A stretch of DNA of 64,000 nt from Macrococcus brunensis (GTDB lineage Bacteria > Bacillota > Bacilli > Staphylococcales > Staphylococcaceae), in NCBI RefSeq assembly GCF_004359615.1, contig NZ_SCWA01000004.1:62001-126000 (forward strand), given 5' to 3'. The first letter of the stretch is position 1, and each line of letters opens with the position of its first letter. A program made the position numbers and the translations under genes. The notes under the pieces were generated by a model. The model worked only from the letters and a program-made list of their open reading frames with translations, ran no database searches and had not been told where the DNA came from. Positions 52,262 through 60,960 of the stretch are shown piece after piece.

Positions 52262-54556
52262 ATGAAATCAACTTTCAAAGCATTTTTATCCATCATGATG
52301 GTTCTGTCACTTGTATTATCATTTGCAGGACAGCAGGCACAGGCAGCAGGGAAATTAATTATTTCAGAATACATAGAGGGTTCAGGCTACAATAAAGCGA
52401 TTGAAATCTATAACCCGACGTCAGAAGCAGTCGACTTATCAACATATTCACTCGTTAATTTTGTTAACGGTGCGAGCGAAACAACAGGTACTGTAGCAGA
52501 ACTTAAACTGAGCGGCACTTTAGCACCTGGTGACGTTTACGTCATCTCTCACCAGAGTGCAGCAGCAGAAATCTTAGCTCAGGCAGATTTAAAAACAGGT
52601 TCGACAGCTGTTAACTTTAACGGTGATGACACACTCGTTTTATTCGAAAACTACAATGCGACGACTAAGACAGGCGAAGTCAATGATTCTATCGGTCAAG
52701 TTGGTGTAGATCCAGGCACAGCATTTGGTACGACGACTTCAACTTTAGATATGACGTTAGTACGTACAGCGGCTAACCTCACAGGGGATACAGATATCCA
52801 TAATGCTTATGACCCGGCAGCACAATTCACAGCTTTACCAAAAGATACGACTTCAGAACTTGGCACGTTCAGTGCACAAGTGACACCACCGGCACCAGAA
52901 GTCCCTCAAGCTGAATATCATGTCAATGTTGTACGTGTAGTCGATGGTGACACAATCAAGATTTCTCCAAGTATTATGGGTTCAGATACGATTCGTTATG
53001 TGAACATCGACACACCAGAAACGTATCATCTTACTTCTTATGATCCAGCTCTAATCGATACAGACTTAGACCAGAACCAGAAATATCACGGTGAACAAGC
53101 AAAGAAAGCATTAAATGAAATGCTGGCACCCGGTACACCGATTGCAGTTAAAGTAAACCCGGATAACATTACAGATGCATATGGCCGTATTTTAGGTCAG
53201 GTCATCAGAGAAAGTGATAATCTGAATACAAACTTAGAGCAAGTGAAACTGGGTATGGCTTCAACTTACTTCATCTGGCCAGTCGCTAATATGGATGACT
53301 ACAATATGTTCCAGGCTGCCGTAGCAGAAGCACAGGCGAATCATTTAGGCATCTGGCAGACAGAGCATCCACTTAAAGAACTTGCATTTGAATTCCGTGC
53401 ACGTTATGACAAAAAAGGTCTTCAACGCTACGTCGGAGATTCAGAAACTAAACTTTACTATGCACCAGAAGACTTTGCGAAAGTGCCCGTAGAACGTCGT
53501 ATTTTCTTCGCACAGGAAGAAGCGATTGCACAAGGCTACAAAGTAGCACCAGATACAACTCTTCCTACTGAACCAACAGTAACACCAGCGAAAGAAATGA
53601 CGATTCAGGAAGCAAGAACAGCGGGTAAAGGAACAAATGCAATTGTAACAGGAACAGTGACTGCGATCGATGGCTACAATATCTATATTCAAGATGAAAC
53701 AGCAGGAATGGTTGTACGCAGCAAAACAGTTAAGCCGGCGATCGGTGATGTGATAACTGCAACAGGCACAACGACTGAATATTACGATTTATACCAAGTA
53801 GAAACAGAAGATGTGAAAGTGACTGGACAAAAAACAGTTCAACCCTCTGTTACAGCACTTGATCAAATCGGTGAAGACACAGAAGCAGAATATATTGCGA
53901 TTGAAAAAGTGAAAGTAGAATCAGTGAATACGTATAATGAATATACAGTATCTGATGCTGCAGGCCATACTTTCCTTGTTAAAACAACACAACCACTTGA
54001 AATCGGTGCAACTTATGACCGCATCGAAGGTGTTGTGACTTACAGCTTCAATGCTTATAAATTACTGCCTACATCAATCACTAAAGTAACAGAAGTACCA
54101 ACGACAGAAGTGCCAACAACAGAAGTACCGACAACAGAAGCACCAACAACGGAAGTACCGACGACAGAAGCACCAACGACAGAAGCACCAACAACAGAAG
54201 TACCTGCTGTTCAACATGATGTAAGAGGCTTTGTCTTCTTTGATCAAAACAGCAATGGTAAATTTGATAGACCAGACCGCAAGTTAAAGAATGTAAAAGT
54301 TGATATTTATCAGAATGGACAATTAGTGAAAACAGTTAAAACTGATAAAGATGGTCGCTATTCAGTTACTGTCAACGAAGGCACTTATGTCCTGAAGTTT
54401 GATGCGCCAGGTAATTTAGTGGAGACATTTGCTAATCAGACAAGTGACGATCTGGATTCTGATATTAAAGATGGTAAAGTAACTGTTAACGTAACGAAAG
54501 ATATGGAAGACGTTACAGCTGGATTTGCGAAAAATATCGGTAAATTTTATAAATAA
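52262..54556 (+). CDS. Secreted multidomain nuclease (lamin-tail, thermonuclease, OB folds, SdrD-B-like)
   Basis: A 764-residue exported protein. Order: signal peptide (residues 1-28, cut after AQA); lamin-tail domain (about 30-150, LIISEYIEGSGYNKAIEIYNP); thermonuclease domain (about 218-365) with VVDGDTIKI, Arg in DTIRYVNI, Glu in DTPET and Arg in DAYGRILG, matching the three catalytic residues of staphylococcal nuclease; two OB-like modules (about 445-525 and 530-610); a Thr/Glu/Pro repeat linker (609-648); and an SdrD-B/Cna-B-like domain (about 653-764) with a calcium-type DQNSNGKFD loop. There is no LPxTG sorting signal, so it is probably released or held non-covalently. It likely degrades extracellular DNA/RNA. 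Confidence 0.88.
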   Translation: MKSTFKAFLSIMMVLSLVLSFAGQQAQAAGKLIISEYIEGSGYNKAIEIYNPTSEAVDLSTYSLVNFVNGASETTGTVAELKLSGTLAPGDVYVISHQSAAAEILAQADLKTGSTAVNFNGDDTLVLFENYNATTKTGEVNDSIGQVGVDPGTAFGTTTSTLDMTLVRTAANLTGDTDIHNAYDPAAQFTALPKDTTSELGTFSAQVTPPAPEVPQAEYHVNVVRVVDGDTIKISPSIMGSDTIRYVNIDTPETYHLTSYDPALIDTDLDQNQKYHGEQAKKALNEMLAPGTPIAVKVNPDNITDAYGRILGQVIRESDNLNTNLEQVKLGMASTYFIWPVANMDDYNMFQAAVAEAQANHLGIWQTEHPLKELAFEFRARYDKKGLQRYVGDSETKLYYAPEDFAKVPVERRIFFAQEEAIAQGYKVAPDTTLPTEPTVTPAKEMTIQEARTAGKGTNAIVTGTVTAIDGYNIYIQDETAGMVVRSKTVKPAIGDVITATGTTTEYYDLYQVETEDVKVTGQKTVQPSVTALDQIGEDTEAEYIAIEKVKVESVNTYNEYTVSDAAGHTFLVKTTQPLEIGATYDRIEGVVTYSFNAYKLLPTSITKVTEVPTTEVPTTEVPTTEAPTTEVPTTEAPTTEAPTTEVPAVQHDVRGFVFFDQNSNGKFDRPDRKLKNVKVDIYQNGQLVKTVKTDKDGRYSVTVNEGTYVLKFDAPGNLVETFANQTSDDLDSDIKDGKVTVNVTKDMEDVTAGFAKNIGKFYK
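54087..54206 (+). repeat. Eight-unit 15-base coding repeat
   Basis: A tandem array encodes eight copies of a five-residue unit, TEVPT or TEAPT, in the nuclease linker. The units alternate between Val and Ala and differ at third bases (acg/aca, gta/gca), which suggests an old array with recent duplication of parts. Such arrays vary in length between strains. Confidence 0.88.
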
Positions 54557-54568
54557 GAATTTTGTTGA

Positions 54569-54599
54569 GAAAACACCTTTTCAGGTGTTTTCTTTTGTT
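54569..54599 (+). terminator. Rho-independent terminator after the nuclease gene
   Basis: GAAAACACCT / AGGTGTTTTC form a 10-bp stem with a 4-base loop, followed by TTTTGTTTTC. Confidence 0.85.
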
Positions 54600-54631
54600 T
54601 TCTTCCTTACAATAGTTTTGAGGTGAAAGAG

Positions 54632-55354
54632 ATGAAATTACAATGGGACCATATTATTCACTATATAGACGGACTTGATTCATTTGAGTTTCCAGACCAG
54701 CTCCTTGATATACATGAAGGTGGCAGACATGAACAATTGGGTACATTTAATTATTTGAGCTATACGGATTTAAGTTATATCGAGTTCATAGATGTATTTG
54801 ATAAAGAACGTTTGAAGAAGTCTGTAACGGGGGAGCAGCGTCTGAGTTTTGCTGCCACGTTAGAGAGAACAGTCTACCAGGAAGGCTGGAAACGGCTCTG
54901 TTTTCGAACGGATGATATAGAAGCCTTGAATGATCATTTCATTTCATGCGGATTGTCGACGATTGGACCGAGTCAAATGTCCCGCACTAAACCAGATGGA
55001 CAAGTCATCAGCTGGCAGCTTCTTTATATTGATGACGACAGAATGGACAGAGAGTTACCTTTCTTCATTCAATGGGGGGAAGAGGATGAGAGTAGACACG
55101 AACAACTGGCGCCTTTGTTTCAGCCGCTTCGTGTCGTGGATATCACCTTGATGACGCAAAATAAAAACCAGTTCATCCAAAACTGGACAGACTGGTTTAA
55201 TGCAAAGTATGATGGTAATCAGCTGTTAATACCGGATGGGCCCATCTTCACGCTGATGGAAGGCGATAAAGAAAGTATTGAAGCCATCACAATTGCGGGA
55301 ATAGATCATCCTTCTATAGAAGTACACGGTGCCACATATCATTTTCAGGCATAA
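54632..55354 (+). CDS. Glyoxalase-like (VOC superfamily) protein
   Basis: A 240-residue protein whose N-terminal half resembles the Glyoxalase_3 type: LQWDHIIHYID at the start, EGGRHEQLGTFNYLSYTDLSYIEFIDVF (about residues 30-57) with potential metal ligands His/Glu, and RTKPDGQVISWQLLYID near residue 118. The second half repeats the fold weakly. The substrate is unknown. ATG 54632 follows GAGGTGAAA; the GTG at 54623 lies inside that site. It converges with and overlaps a small minus-strand gene by 10 bases without a terminator. Confidence 0.7.
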   Translation: MKLQWDHIIHYIDGLDSFEFPDQLLDIHEGGRHEQLGTFNYLSYTDLSYIEFIDVFDKERLKKSVTGEQRLSFAATLERTVYQEGWKRLCFRTDDIEALNDHFISCGLSTIGPSQMSRTKPDGQVISWQLLYIDDDRMDRELPFFIQWGEEDESRHEQLAPLFQPLRVVDITLMTQNKNQFIQNWTDWFNAKYDGNQLLIPDGPIFTLMEGDKESIEAITIAGIDHPSIEVHGATYHFQA

Positions 55355-55599
55355 ACATAGTCGTAAATATGCAGAACGATAAGTGAAACATGAAAGGCTA
55401 CGATTAAAAGTGTTATAATAGCGAACGTAAAGTTAAGTCGGCTTTTTCTGACGATGAGAAAGAGAATGCTGATAATCGCACCGAGTGCCGCGACAATGAT
55501 ATTGAGATCAATTCGGTCAACGGACTGGTGTCCCTGAATGATAAAAATAAAAATTAAGTTCAGAAGCGCAATAACTGCAAGTAATATATTTCTAAACAT
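55345..55599 (-). CDS. Small membrane protein, unknown
   Basis: An 84-residue protein with three hydrophobic stretches (about residues 3-22, 32-50 and 58-80). AGAGG precedes ATG 55599. I do not recognise the family. Its stop overlaps the end of the glyoxalase-like gene on the other strand. Compact codon use and a normal ribosome site make it credible. Confidence 0.6.
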   Translation of the reverse strand: MFRNILLAVIALLNLIFIFIIQGHQSVDRIDLNIIVAALGAIISILFLIVRKSRLNFTFAIITLLIVAFHVSLIVLHIYDYVYA

Positions 55600-55681
55600 A
55601 ATAGCCTCTTTTCTTTAGGATAGGGTTATTATAACAGAACGATAGTGAACATGCTTGAAACGTGAAAGGAAGAAACAAACA

Positions 55682-56923
55682 ATGATCGAATATAGAACAA
55701 TCAGCGATAAAGAGCACGATACATTTGTCAAAACTCATCCCCACGGCGACTTACTGCAACTATCAAAGTGGGCTGAAGTGAAAAAGTCGGCCGGCTGGTA
55801 TAGTAAACGTATTTCAGTCAGTCGAAATAACAAAACAGTCGGTGTCGCCCAGCTGTTATTCAAAAAAGTACCTAGAATGCCGTATACACTGTGCTATATT
55901 TCAAGAGGTTTTGTCTGTGACTATCATGACCACGAAGTTGTGGAAGCCTTACTGGAACAGGCAGTTGAAGTGGCCCGTCGTGAACGTGCGTATGCTATCA
56001 AGATTGATCCGGACGTCGAAGTGACAGAAGCACAAGGTCTTGTCGAGTTTATGGAGTCTATCGGATTCAAGCATAAAGGGTTTGAAGATGGTCTGAGCAA
56101 ACATTATATTCAACCGCGTATGACGATGATCACCAATATCGATCAAAGTGATGAAGATTTGATTAAGAGCTTTGAACGCAATAATCGCTCACGGGTGAAA
56201 CTGAGTCAGAAAAAAGGAACAGAAGCCTATATCGCAGGACGTGATGAGCTGCAGACATTCGCAGATTTAATGCAGGAGACCGGTTCAAGAGATGGTTTCC
56301 TGACACGTGATGTTTCTTATTTTGAGAATATCTATGATGCGCTGAATCCAGATGGTGATGCGGAACTGGTACTTGTCAAACTAGTACCTGGTCACGTACT
56401 CCCTAAATTACGAGAAGAACTGGCACTGCGTAAAGAGAAAAAAGAACGACTCGTGACAAAAGAGAAGAACCAGAAAGTTGAGAATCAATTAAAGGATCTG
56501 GAAATCCAGATGGCTAAACTGGAGAAACAGATAGAAGAACTGACCGAGATGGAGAAAACAAATCCGGAAGGTAAAGTATTATCAGGTTCTATACTGACAT
56601 TCGCCGGTCACAAAGCCTATTACCTTTATGGCGCATCAAGCAATGAGTACCGCGACTATCTGCCGAATTACAATATGCAGCTGACGATGATGCGTATTGC
56701 ACGTGACAGAGGCGCGAAAACTTATGACTTCGGGGGGACAAGTAATCATCCGGATAAAGACTCTGAATACTTTGGTCTCTGGCAGTTCAAAAAAATGTGG
56801 GGGACAAGACTCAGTGCGAAAATCGGAGAATTTGATTATGTTCTGAATCCTTATGTGTATCAGCTTGTTGAACAAGTAAAACCACAGATCATGAATTTGA
56901 AACGTAAAATAGGTCGCAAATAA
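55682..56923 (+). CDS. femX: Peptidoglycan pentaglycine-bridge enzyme FemX (FmhB)
   Basis: A 413-residue FemABX transferase that adds the first amino acid to the lysine of lipid II. It has two GNAT-like subdomains: HPHGDLLQLSKWAEVKKSAGWY at residues 17-38 and YLYGASSNEYRDYLPNYNMQ near residue 320. A coiled-coil arm (about residues 243-300, KEKKERLVTKEKNQKVENQ) is inserted between them. These runs match S. aureus FmhB closely. ATG 55682 gives the FmhB-length N-terminus. The RND transporter gene downstream is also its neighbour in S. aureus. FemX is usually essential. Confidence 0.95.
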   Translation: MIEYRTISDKEHDTFVKTHPHGDLLQLSKWAEVKKSAGWYSKRISVSRNNKTVGVAQLLFKKVPRMPYTLCYISRGFVCDYHDHEVVEALLEQAVEVARRERAYAIKIDPDVEVTEAQGLVEFMESIGFKHKGFEDGLSKHYIQPRMTMITNIDQSDEDLIKSFERNNRSRVKLSQKKGTEAYIAGRDELQTFADLMQETGSRDGFLTRDVSYFENIYDALNPDGDAELVLVKLVPGHVLPKLREELALRKEKKERLVTKEKNQKVENQLKDLEIQMAKLEKQIEELTEMEKTNPEGKVLSGSILTFAGHKAYYLYGASSNEYRDYLPNYNMQLTMMRIARDRGAKTYDFGGTSNHPDKDSEYFGLWQFKKMWGTRLSAKIGEFDYVLNPYVYQLVEQVKPQIMNLKRKIGRK

Positions 56924-56924
56924 A

Positions 56925-56957
56925 AAAAGTCTTATCCAGCTGGATAAGACTTTTTTT
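56925..56957. terminator. Bidirectional terminator after femX
   Basis: A perfect palindrome AGTCTTATCCAG / CTGGATAAGACT (56929-56950) with A and T runs on each side separates femX from a converging small gene. Confidence 0.92.
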
Positions 56958-57243
56958 ATTTTATATCGAGATAAAGATAAGGATCGATAAATGTGATATA
57001 TATAAGGAAAAGCAGACTTACAAATGCTGTAAGTGTCAATATAATCGCCAGGATGCGATACATTAAATCTTTTTCAGTTAGATTCACTTTACTGAAGTAA
57101 TAACGTAAACCGATGAATATTGAGATGAGACTGAAAAGAATCCAGAAGTAACTCGTGAAGAAAATAATACCACTATTGATGAAATAACCGGCGATGAAAA
57201 CAAAGTGCATCAGGATTGACAGAAGCATCAGTACTTTTTGCAT
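56956..57243 (-). CDS. Small membrane protein, unknown
   Basis: A 95-residue protein with three hydrophobic stretches (about residues 3-22, 24-47 and 63-88). GGAGGG lies seven bases before ATG 57243. No family recognised. It resembles, in size and layout, the other small membrane proteins at 55345 and 60649 in this region. Confidence 0.6.
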   Translation of the reverse strand: MQKVLMLLSILMHFVFIAGYFINSGIIFFTSYFWILFSLISIFIGLRYYFSKVNLTEKDLMYRILAIILTLTAFVSLLFLIYITFIDPYLYLDIK

Positions 57244-57410
57244 AAAATCCCTCCACCTTTTATTTTAGTTGAAAATTAGTAATAAAGGAAACTGAAATTA
57301 GGACATTCCAACCATAAAGGAAAGAGTGGGGAATTTTGGTTTTATTATTAGTAAAGCCCATATATTTAAGTTATATTACTAAGTAGGACAATCATTATAG
57401 GAGGCAAGAT

Positions 57411-60400
57411 GTGGTAAAGAAAATAATTGATTTCTCGTTACATAATAAACTGGCACTGTGGCTGATGACCTTACTCATTGCAGCAGCAGGTATTTACTCG
57501 GCTATGACTATGAAAGAGGAGATGCTCCCTAGTATTTCATCTCCTGTTCTTACGGTCACAACCCCTTATCCTGGTGCGACACCAGAAGCAGTACTCGACA
57601 ACGTGACAGATCCGATAGAAAAGAAAGTGAAGAGTATGGAAGGTGTCGACACGGTTTCCAGTCAGTCGATGCAGAACGCTTCAGCTATTACCTTACAGTA
57701 CGATTTTGGTACGGATATGGATAAGGCAGAGAAGAAAGTTCAGGAAGCAATTGATTCACTTGATCTGCCTGAAGAAGTTCAGGATACAACAATCGACCAA
57801 ATCTCAATGTACACATTCCCAATCATCAGTTATTCGTTTTCAAACGACGAGAATGATATTAAAGGTCTGACGAAAAAGATTAAAGACGATTTAATTCCTC
57901 AAATTGAAGGGGTAGAAGGCGTTTCAAGCGTTTCGTTCTCCGGTCAGCAAGTTGAGCAGGTAGAACTTCAATTTGATGAAGATAAGATGAAGAAAAAAGG
58001 TCTGACTGAAGAGTCAGTGCTTCAGTTCATTAAAGGGGCGACAGCAAATGCGCCGCTTGGTCTCTATACGTTCGGTAATGACTTGAAATCTATCGTCGTA
58101 GATGGCCAGTTTACATCTGTAGATGCCCTTAAATCACTCAAAGTACCTGCCACAGGTGCTCAAGATGCCCAAGCTGGTCAAGGACAAGCTCAGCAGGGCG
58201 CACAAGCACAAGGCGCACAAGCACAGGGTGCTCAAGGTGCAGATGCACAAGCACAGATGTCACCTGAAGCTCAAAAAGCAATGGCTGAACAGATGAAAAG
58301 TGCGAAGATCCCGACTGTTAAGTTAGGCGATATCGCAACAATCAAAAATGTTGAAAGCCGTGAATCGATTTCAAAAACGAATGGTAAAGATTCTTTAAGT
58401 ATCCAGCTCGTGAAATCTGACAACGCTAATACAGTCAGCGTGGCAAACGATGTTAAGAAAGTTGTAGATGACTACGTCAAAGAAAACAAAGACATCAACG
58501 CACTGTTGCTGATGGATCAGGCAAAACCTATTCAGGATTCAGTTAAGACGATGGTAGAAAAAGCTGTTATCGGAGCTATTTTTGCAGTCATCATGATTCT
58601 GATTTTCTTACGTAATATCCGTTCAACATTTATCGCTGTCGTGTCTATCCCGATGTCAATTCTGATTGCTCTTCTGATTCTGAAGCAGTTAGGTGTAACG
58701 TTAAACATCATGACACTGGGTGCGATGACAGTGGCAATCGGTCGTGTTATTGATGACTCAATTGTTGTTATCGAGAATATATTCCGTAGAATGTCGAGTA
58801 AGACTGAACCTCTCCGCGGAGCTGCATTAATCGCAGATGCGACTAAAGAGATGTTCATGCCGATCATGTCTTCAACAATGGTTACAATCGCAGTGTTTCT
58901 GCCACTCGGACTTGTTTCAGGTTCAATCGGTGAACTCTTCCGTCCGTTCGCACTCACTGTGGTATTTGCGCTTCTCGCATCATTATTAATCGCGATTACC
59001 ATCGTGCCGATGCTCGGTCATATTTTCTTCAGAAATGGTATTAAAGGCCATCACGACGAGAAACCAGGCCGTATTGCTCACTTCTACCGCAACATTTTAG
59101 AATGGGCACTGAACCATAAGTGGATTGTCGGTATTTTAAGTACATTATTATTAATCGGTAGTTTGATGCTGACACCACTTGTAGGTACATCATTCATTTC
59201 TACGGGTGAAGATAAGTTACTTGCGTTAACTTATAAACCGGAGCCAGGTGAAACAGAAGAAGAAGTGGTTGATCATGCAGACGAGATTCAGAAAGAACTC
59301 GCAAAGAATAAAAACGTTTCAAATATTCAGTACTCAGTAGGTGGTAAAAATCCATTCAGCCCAGTTGCTTCTAATGATATGGCGATGATGGTTGAATATG
59401 ATAAAGATACACCGAACTGGGATTCTGAAGCAGAGAAAGTACTGAACAAAATTGCAACTTTCGACCATCCAGGTTCATGGAAAAACCAGGACTTCGCAAC
59501 AGGTGGGACTTCTAACAGTGTCTCTGTATCTGTTGTCGGACCAACGACAGAGGCTATCCGTGAAACTGTAAAAGACGTTGAAGATGTCATGAAGAAACAG
59601 AAAACTTTATCAAATGTGGATTCTTCTCTTTCTAAAAGTTACGAAGAATATACGATTAAAGTAGACCAGAACAAACTGGCTGAAAGTGGTCTGACAGCGG
59701 GACAAGTCGCGCTTGCCCTGAACCAGCGTTCACCTGAGACGGTCGTAACGAAAGTGGGCAAATCAGGTGATTCAACAGACGTGATTCTGACGAAAGATCA
59801 AGACACAAAATGGACTGAGTCTAAGCTTGAAAATACTAAACTCACTTCTCCACTTGGACGTGAAATTAAACTCAGCAGTGTCGCTGAGATTGAAAAAGGA
59901 CAGTCATCAGATACCATCATGCGTAAAGATGGCGACGTTTCTGCTACTGTAGACGGTAAGATTAAAGCAGATGATGTCGGTAAAACAACAGCAGATGTAT
60001 CAGAAGCTATCAGCAAGATTGATAAACCGGATAACGTTAAGATTAATGTCGGCGGTACAAGCGAAGATATCGGAGAAAGTTTCTCTCAACTCGGACTTGC
60101 GATGCTTGCAGCAATCGGTATCGTCTATCTGATTCTTGTACTGACATTTAAAGGGGGGCTTGCGCCACTTGCTATCCTCTTCTCATTACCATTTACGATT
60201 ATCGGGGTGATAGTAGGACTGCTCCTGTCAGGTGAAACATTATCAGTGCCATCTATGATTGGGGTACTGATGTTGATCGGTATCGTGGTCACGAATGCCA
60301 TTGTACTGATTGACCGTGTCATCCATATGGAAGCGAGCGGTTTACCAACACGAGAAGCTTTACTTGAAGCAGCTTCTACACGTGTGAGACCGATTCTGAT

Positions 60401-60611
60401 GACAGCACTTGCGACTGTCGGAGCGTTATCACCGCTGCTCTTTGGTGGCGACGGATCAGTACTGATCAGTAAATCACTCGGTGTTACGGTTATCGGTGGT
60501 CTTGTATCATCTACTGTCCTGACACTGATTGTCGTACCAGTCGTGTATGAACTCCTGATGAAGCTAAAAAACAGACGAAAAAAAGTGACGACTGAAACAG
60601 TCGTCAGATAA
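57411..60611 (+). CDS. RND-family (AcrB/SwrC-like) efflux transporter
   Basis: A 1066-residue inner-membrane exporter with the RND layout: one N-terminal segment (residues 13-32), a large extracytoplasmic loop, six segments with the proton-relay pair in IGRVIDDSIVVIEN (about residues 445-458), then the second half of the same plan. Porter residues (TPYPGATPEAVLDNVTDPIE near residue 50) are typical. It resembles Gram-positive SwrC/YerP-type pumps, which need no outer-membrane partner. The start is GTG 57411, six bases after GGAGG. The first loop holds a Gln/Ala/Gly-rich insertion (249-282). Confidence 0.9.
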   Translation: MVKKIIDFSLHNKLALWLMTLLIAAAGIYSAMTMKEEMLPSISSPVLTVTTPYPGATPEAVLDNVTDPIEKKVKSMEGVDTVSSQSMQNASAITLQYDFGTDMDKAEKKVQEAIDSLDLPEEVQDTTIDQISMYTFPIISYSFSNDENDIKGLTKKIKDDLIPQIEGVEGVSSVSFSGQQVEQVELQFDEDKMKKKGLTEESVLQFIKGATANAPLGLYTFGNDLKSIVVDGQFTSVDALKSLKVPATGAQDAQAGQGQAQQGAQAQGAQAQGAQGADAQAQMSPEAQKAMAEQMKSAKIPTVKLGDIATIKNVESRESISKTNGKDSLSIQLVKSDNANTVSVANDVKKVVDDYVKENKDINALLLMDQAKPIQDSVKTMVEKAVIGAIFAVIMILIFLRNIRSTFIAVVSIPMSILIALLILKQLGVTLNIMTLGAMTVAIGRVIDDSIVVIENIFRRMSSKTEPLRGAALIADATKEMFMPIMSSTMVTIAVFLPLGLVSGSIGELFRPFALTVVFALLASLLIAITIVPMLGHIFFRNGIKGHHDEKPGRIAHFYRNILEWALNHKWIVGILSTLLLIGSLMLTPLVGTSFISTGEDKLLALTYKPEPGETEEEVVDHADEIQKELAKNKNVSNIQYSVGGKNPFSPVASNDMAMMVEYDKDTPNWDSEAEKVLNKIATFDHPGSWKNQDFATGGTSNSVSVSVVGPTTEAIRETVKDVEDVMKKQKTLSNVDSSLSKSYEEYTIKVDQNKLAESGLTAGQVALALNQRSPETVVTKVGKSGDSTDVILTKDQDTKWTESKLENTKLTSPLGREIKLSSVAEIEKGQSSDTIMRKDGDVSATVDGKIKADDVGKTTADVSEAISKIDKPDNVKINVGGTSEDIGESFSQLGLAMLAAIGIVYLILVLTFKGGLAPLAILFSLPFTIIGVIVGLLLSGETLSVPSMIGVLMLIGIVVTNAIVLIDRVIHMEASGLPTREALLEAASTRVRPILMTALATVGALSPLLFGGDGSVLISKSLGVTVIGGLVSSTVLTLIVVPVVYELLMKLKNRRKKVTTETVVR
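58155..58256 (+). repeat. Gln/Ala/Gly-rich coding repeat in the RND gene
   Basis: About 34 codons encode degenerate copies of GAQAQ / QGAQA (residues 249-282). DNA units such as gcacaag and ggcgcacaagcacaag recur. It lies in the extracytoplasmic loop of the first porter half. Confidence 0.85.
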
Positions 60612-60617
60612 TAAAGA

Positions 60618-60650
60618 AACGGTTAGTCGACTAGACTAACCGTTTTTTTT
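60618..60650. terminator. Bidirectional terminator after the RND gene
   Basis: CGGTTAGTC (60620-60628) and GACTAACCG (60634-60642) form a perfect stem with a 5-base loop followed by TTTTTTTT; on the minus strand TTTCTTTAT follows. Confidence 0.88.
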
Positions 60651-60960
60651 ATAGCATAAATGAAGTAATGATAATCATCACTGCAAGCATTGCAGTGAAA
60701 ATATGCAGAATCTGCAGTGCCTTTAAATCACTGATTTTAAACTTGAAGGCTGTGATTTCAATATTGATGACAAGTGCAGCAACGAGTAAGATGACCCATA
60801 ATGAACCGCTGTGGCCGATGAGCATGCTGGCAGCGAAAACGATTAATGCAGCACCGAATATCATGCGCGCAATATCTGTCAGTTTAGTGTTATAGAAATA
60901 GATGCTTAAGAATGCAATAAGTAAATAGATGACGATGAATAACGTCAGTAATAGAATCAT
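60649..60960 (-). CDS. Small membrane protein, unknown
   Basis: A 103-residue protein with four hydrophobic stretches (about residues 2-22, 32-49, 52-68 and 80-102). Its ATG overlaps the stop of the upstream MFS gene (ATGA), so it is translated with the transporter. Family not recognised. It could be an accessory membrane protein of the exporter, but only position suggests this. Confidence 0.65.
   Translation of the reverse strand: MILLLTLFIVIYLLIAFLSIYFYNTKLTDIARMIFGAALIVFAASMLIGHSGSLWVILLVAALVINIEITAFKFKISDLKALQILHIFTAMLAVMIIITSFML

Noticed and set aside
54087..54206. Tandem 15-base repeats that might be read as a CRISPR or satellite array
   Set aside because: Units are contiguous, lack spacers, keep frame and encode TEVPT/TEAPT within a secreted protein.
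54440..54556. LPxTG cell-wall anchor at the end of the nuclease
   Set aside because: The C-terminus ends in charged residues without LPxTG, hydrophobic segment or basic tail.
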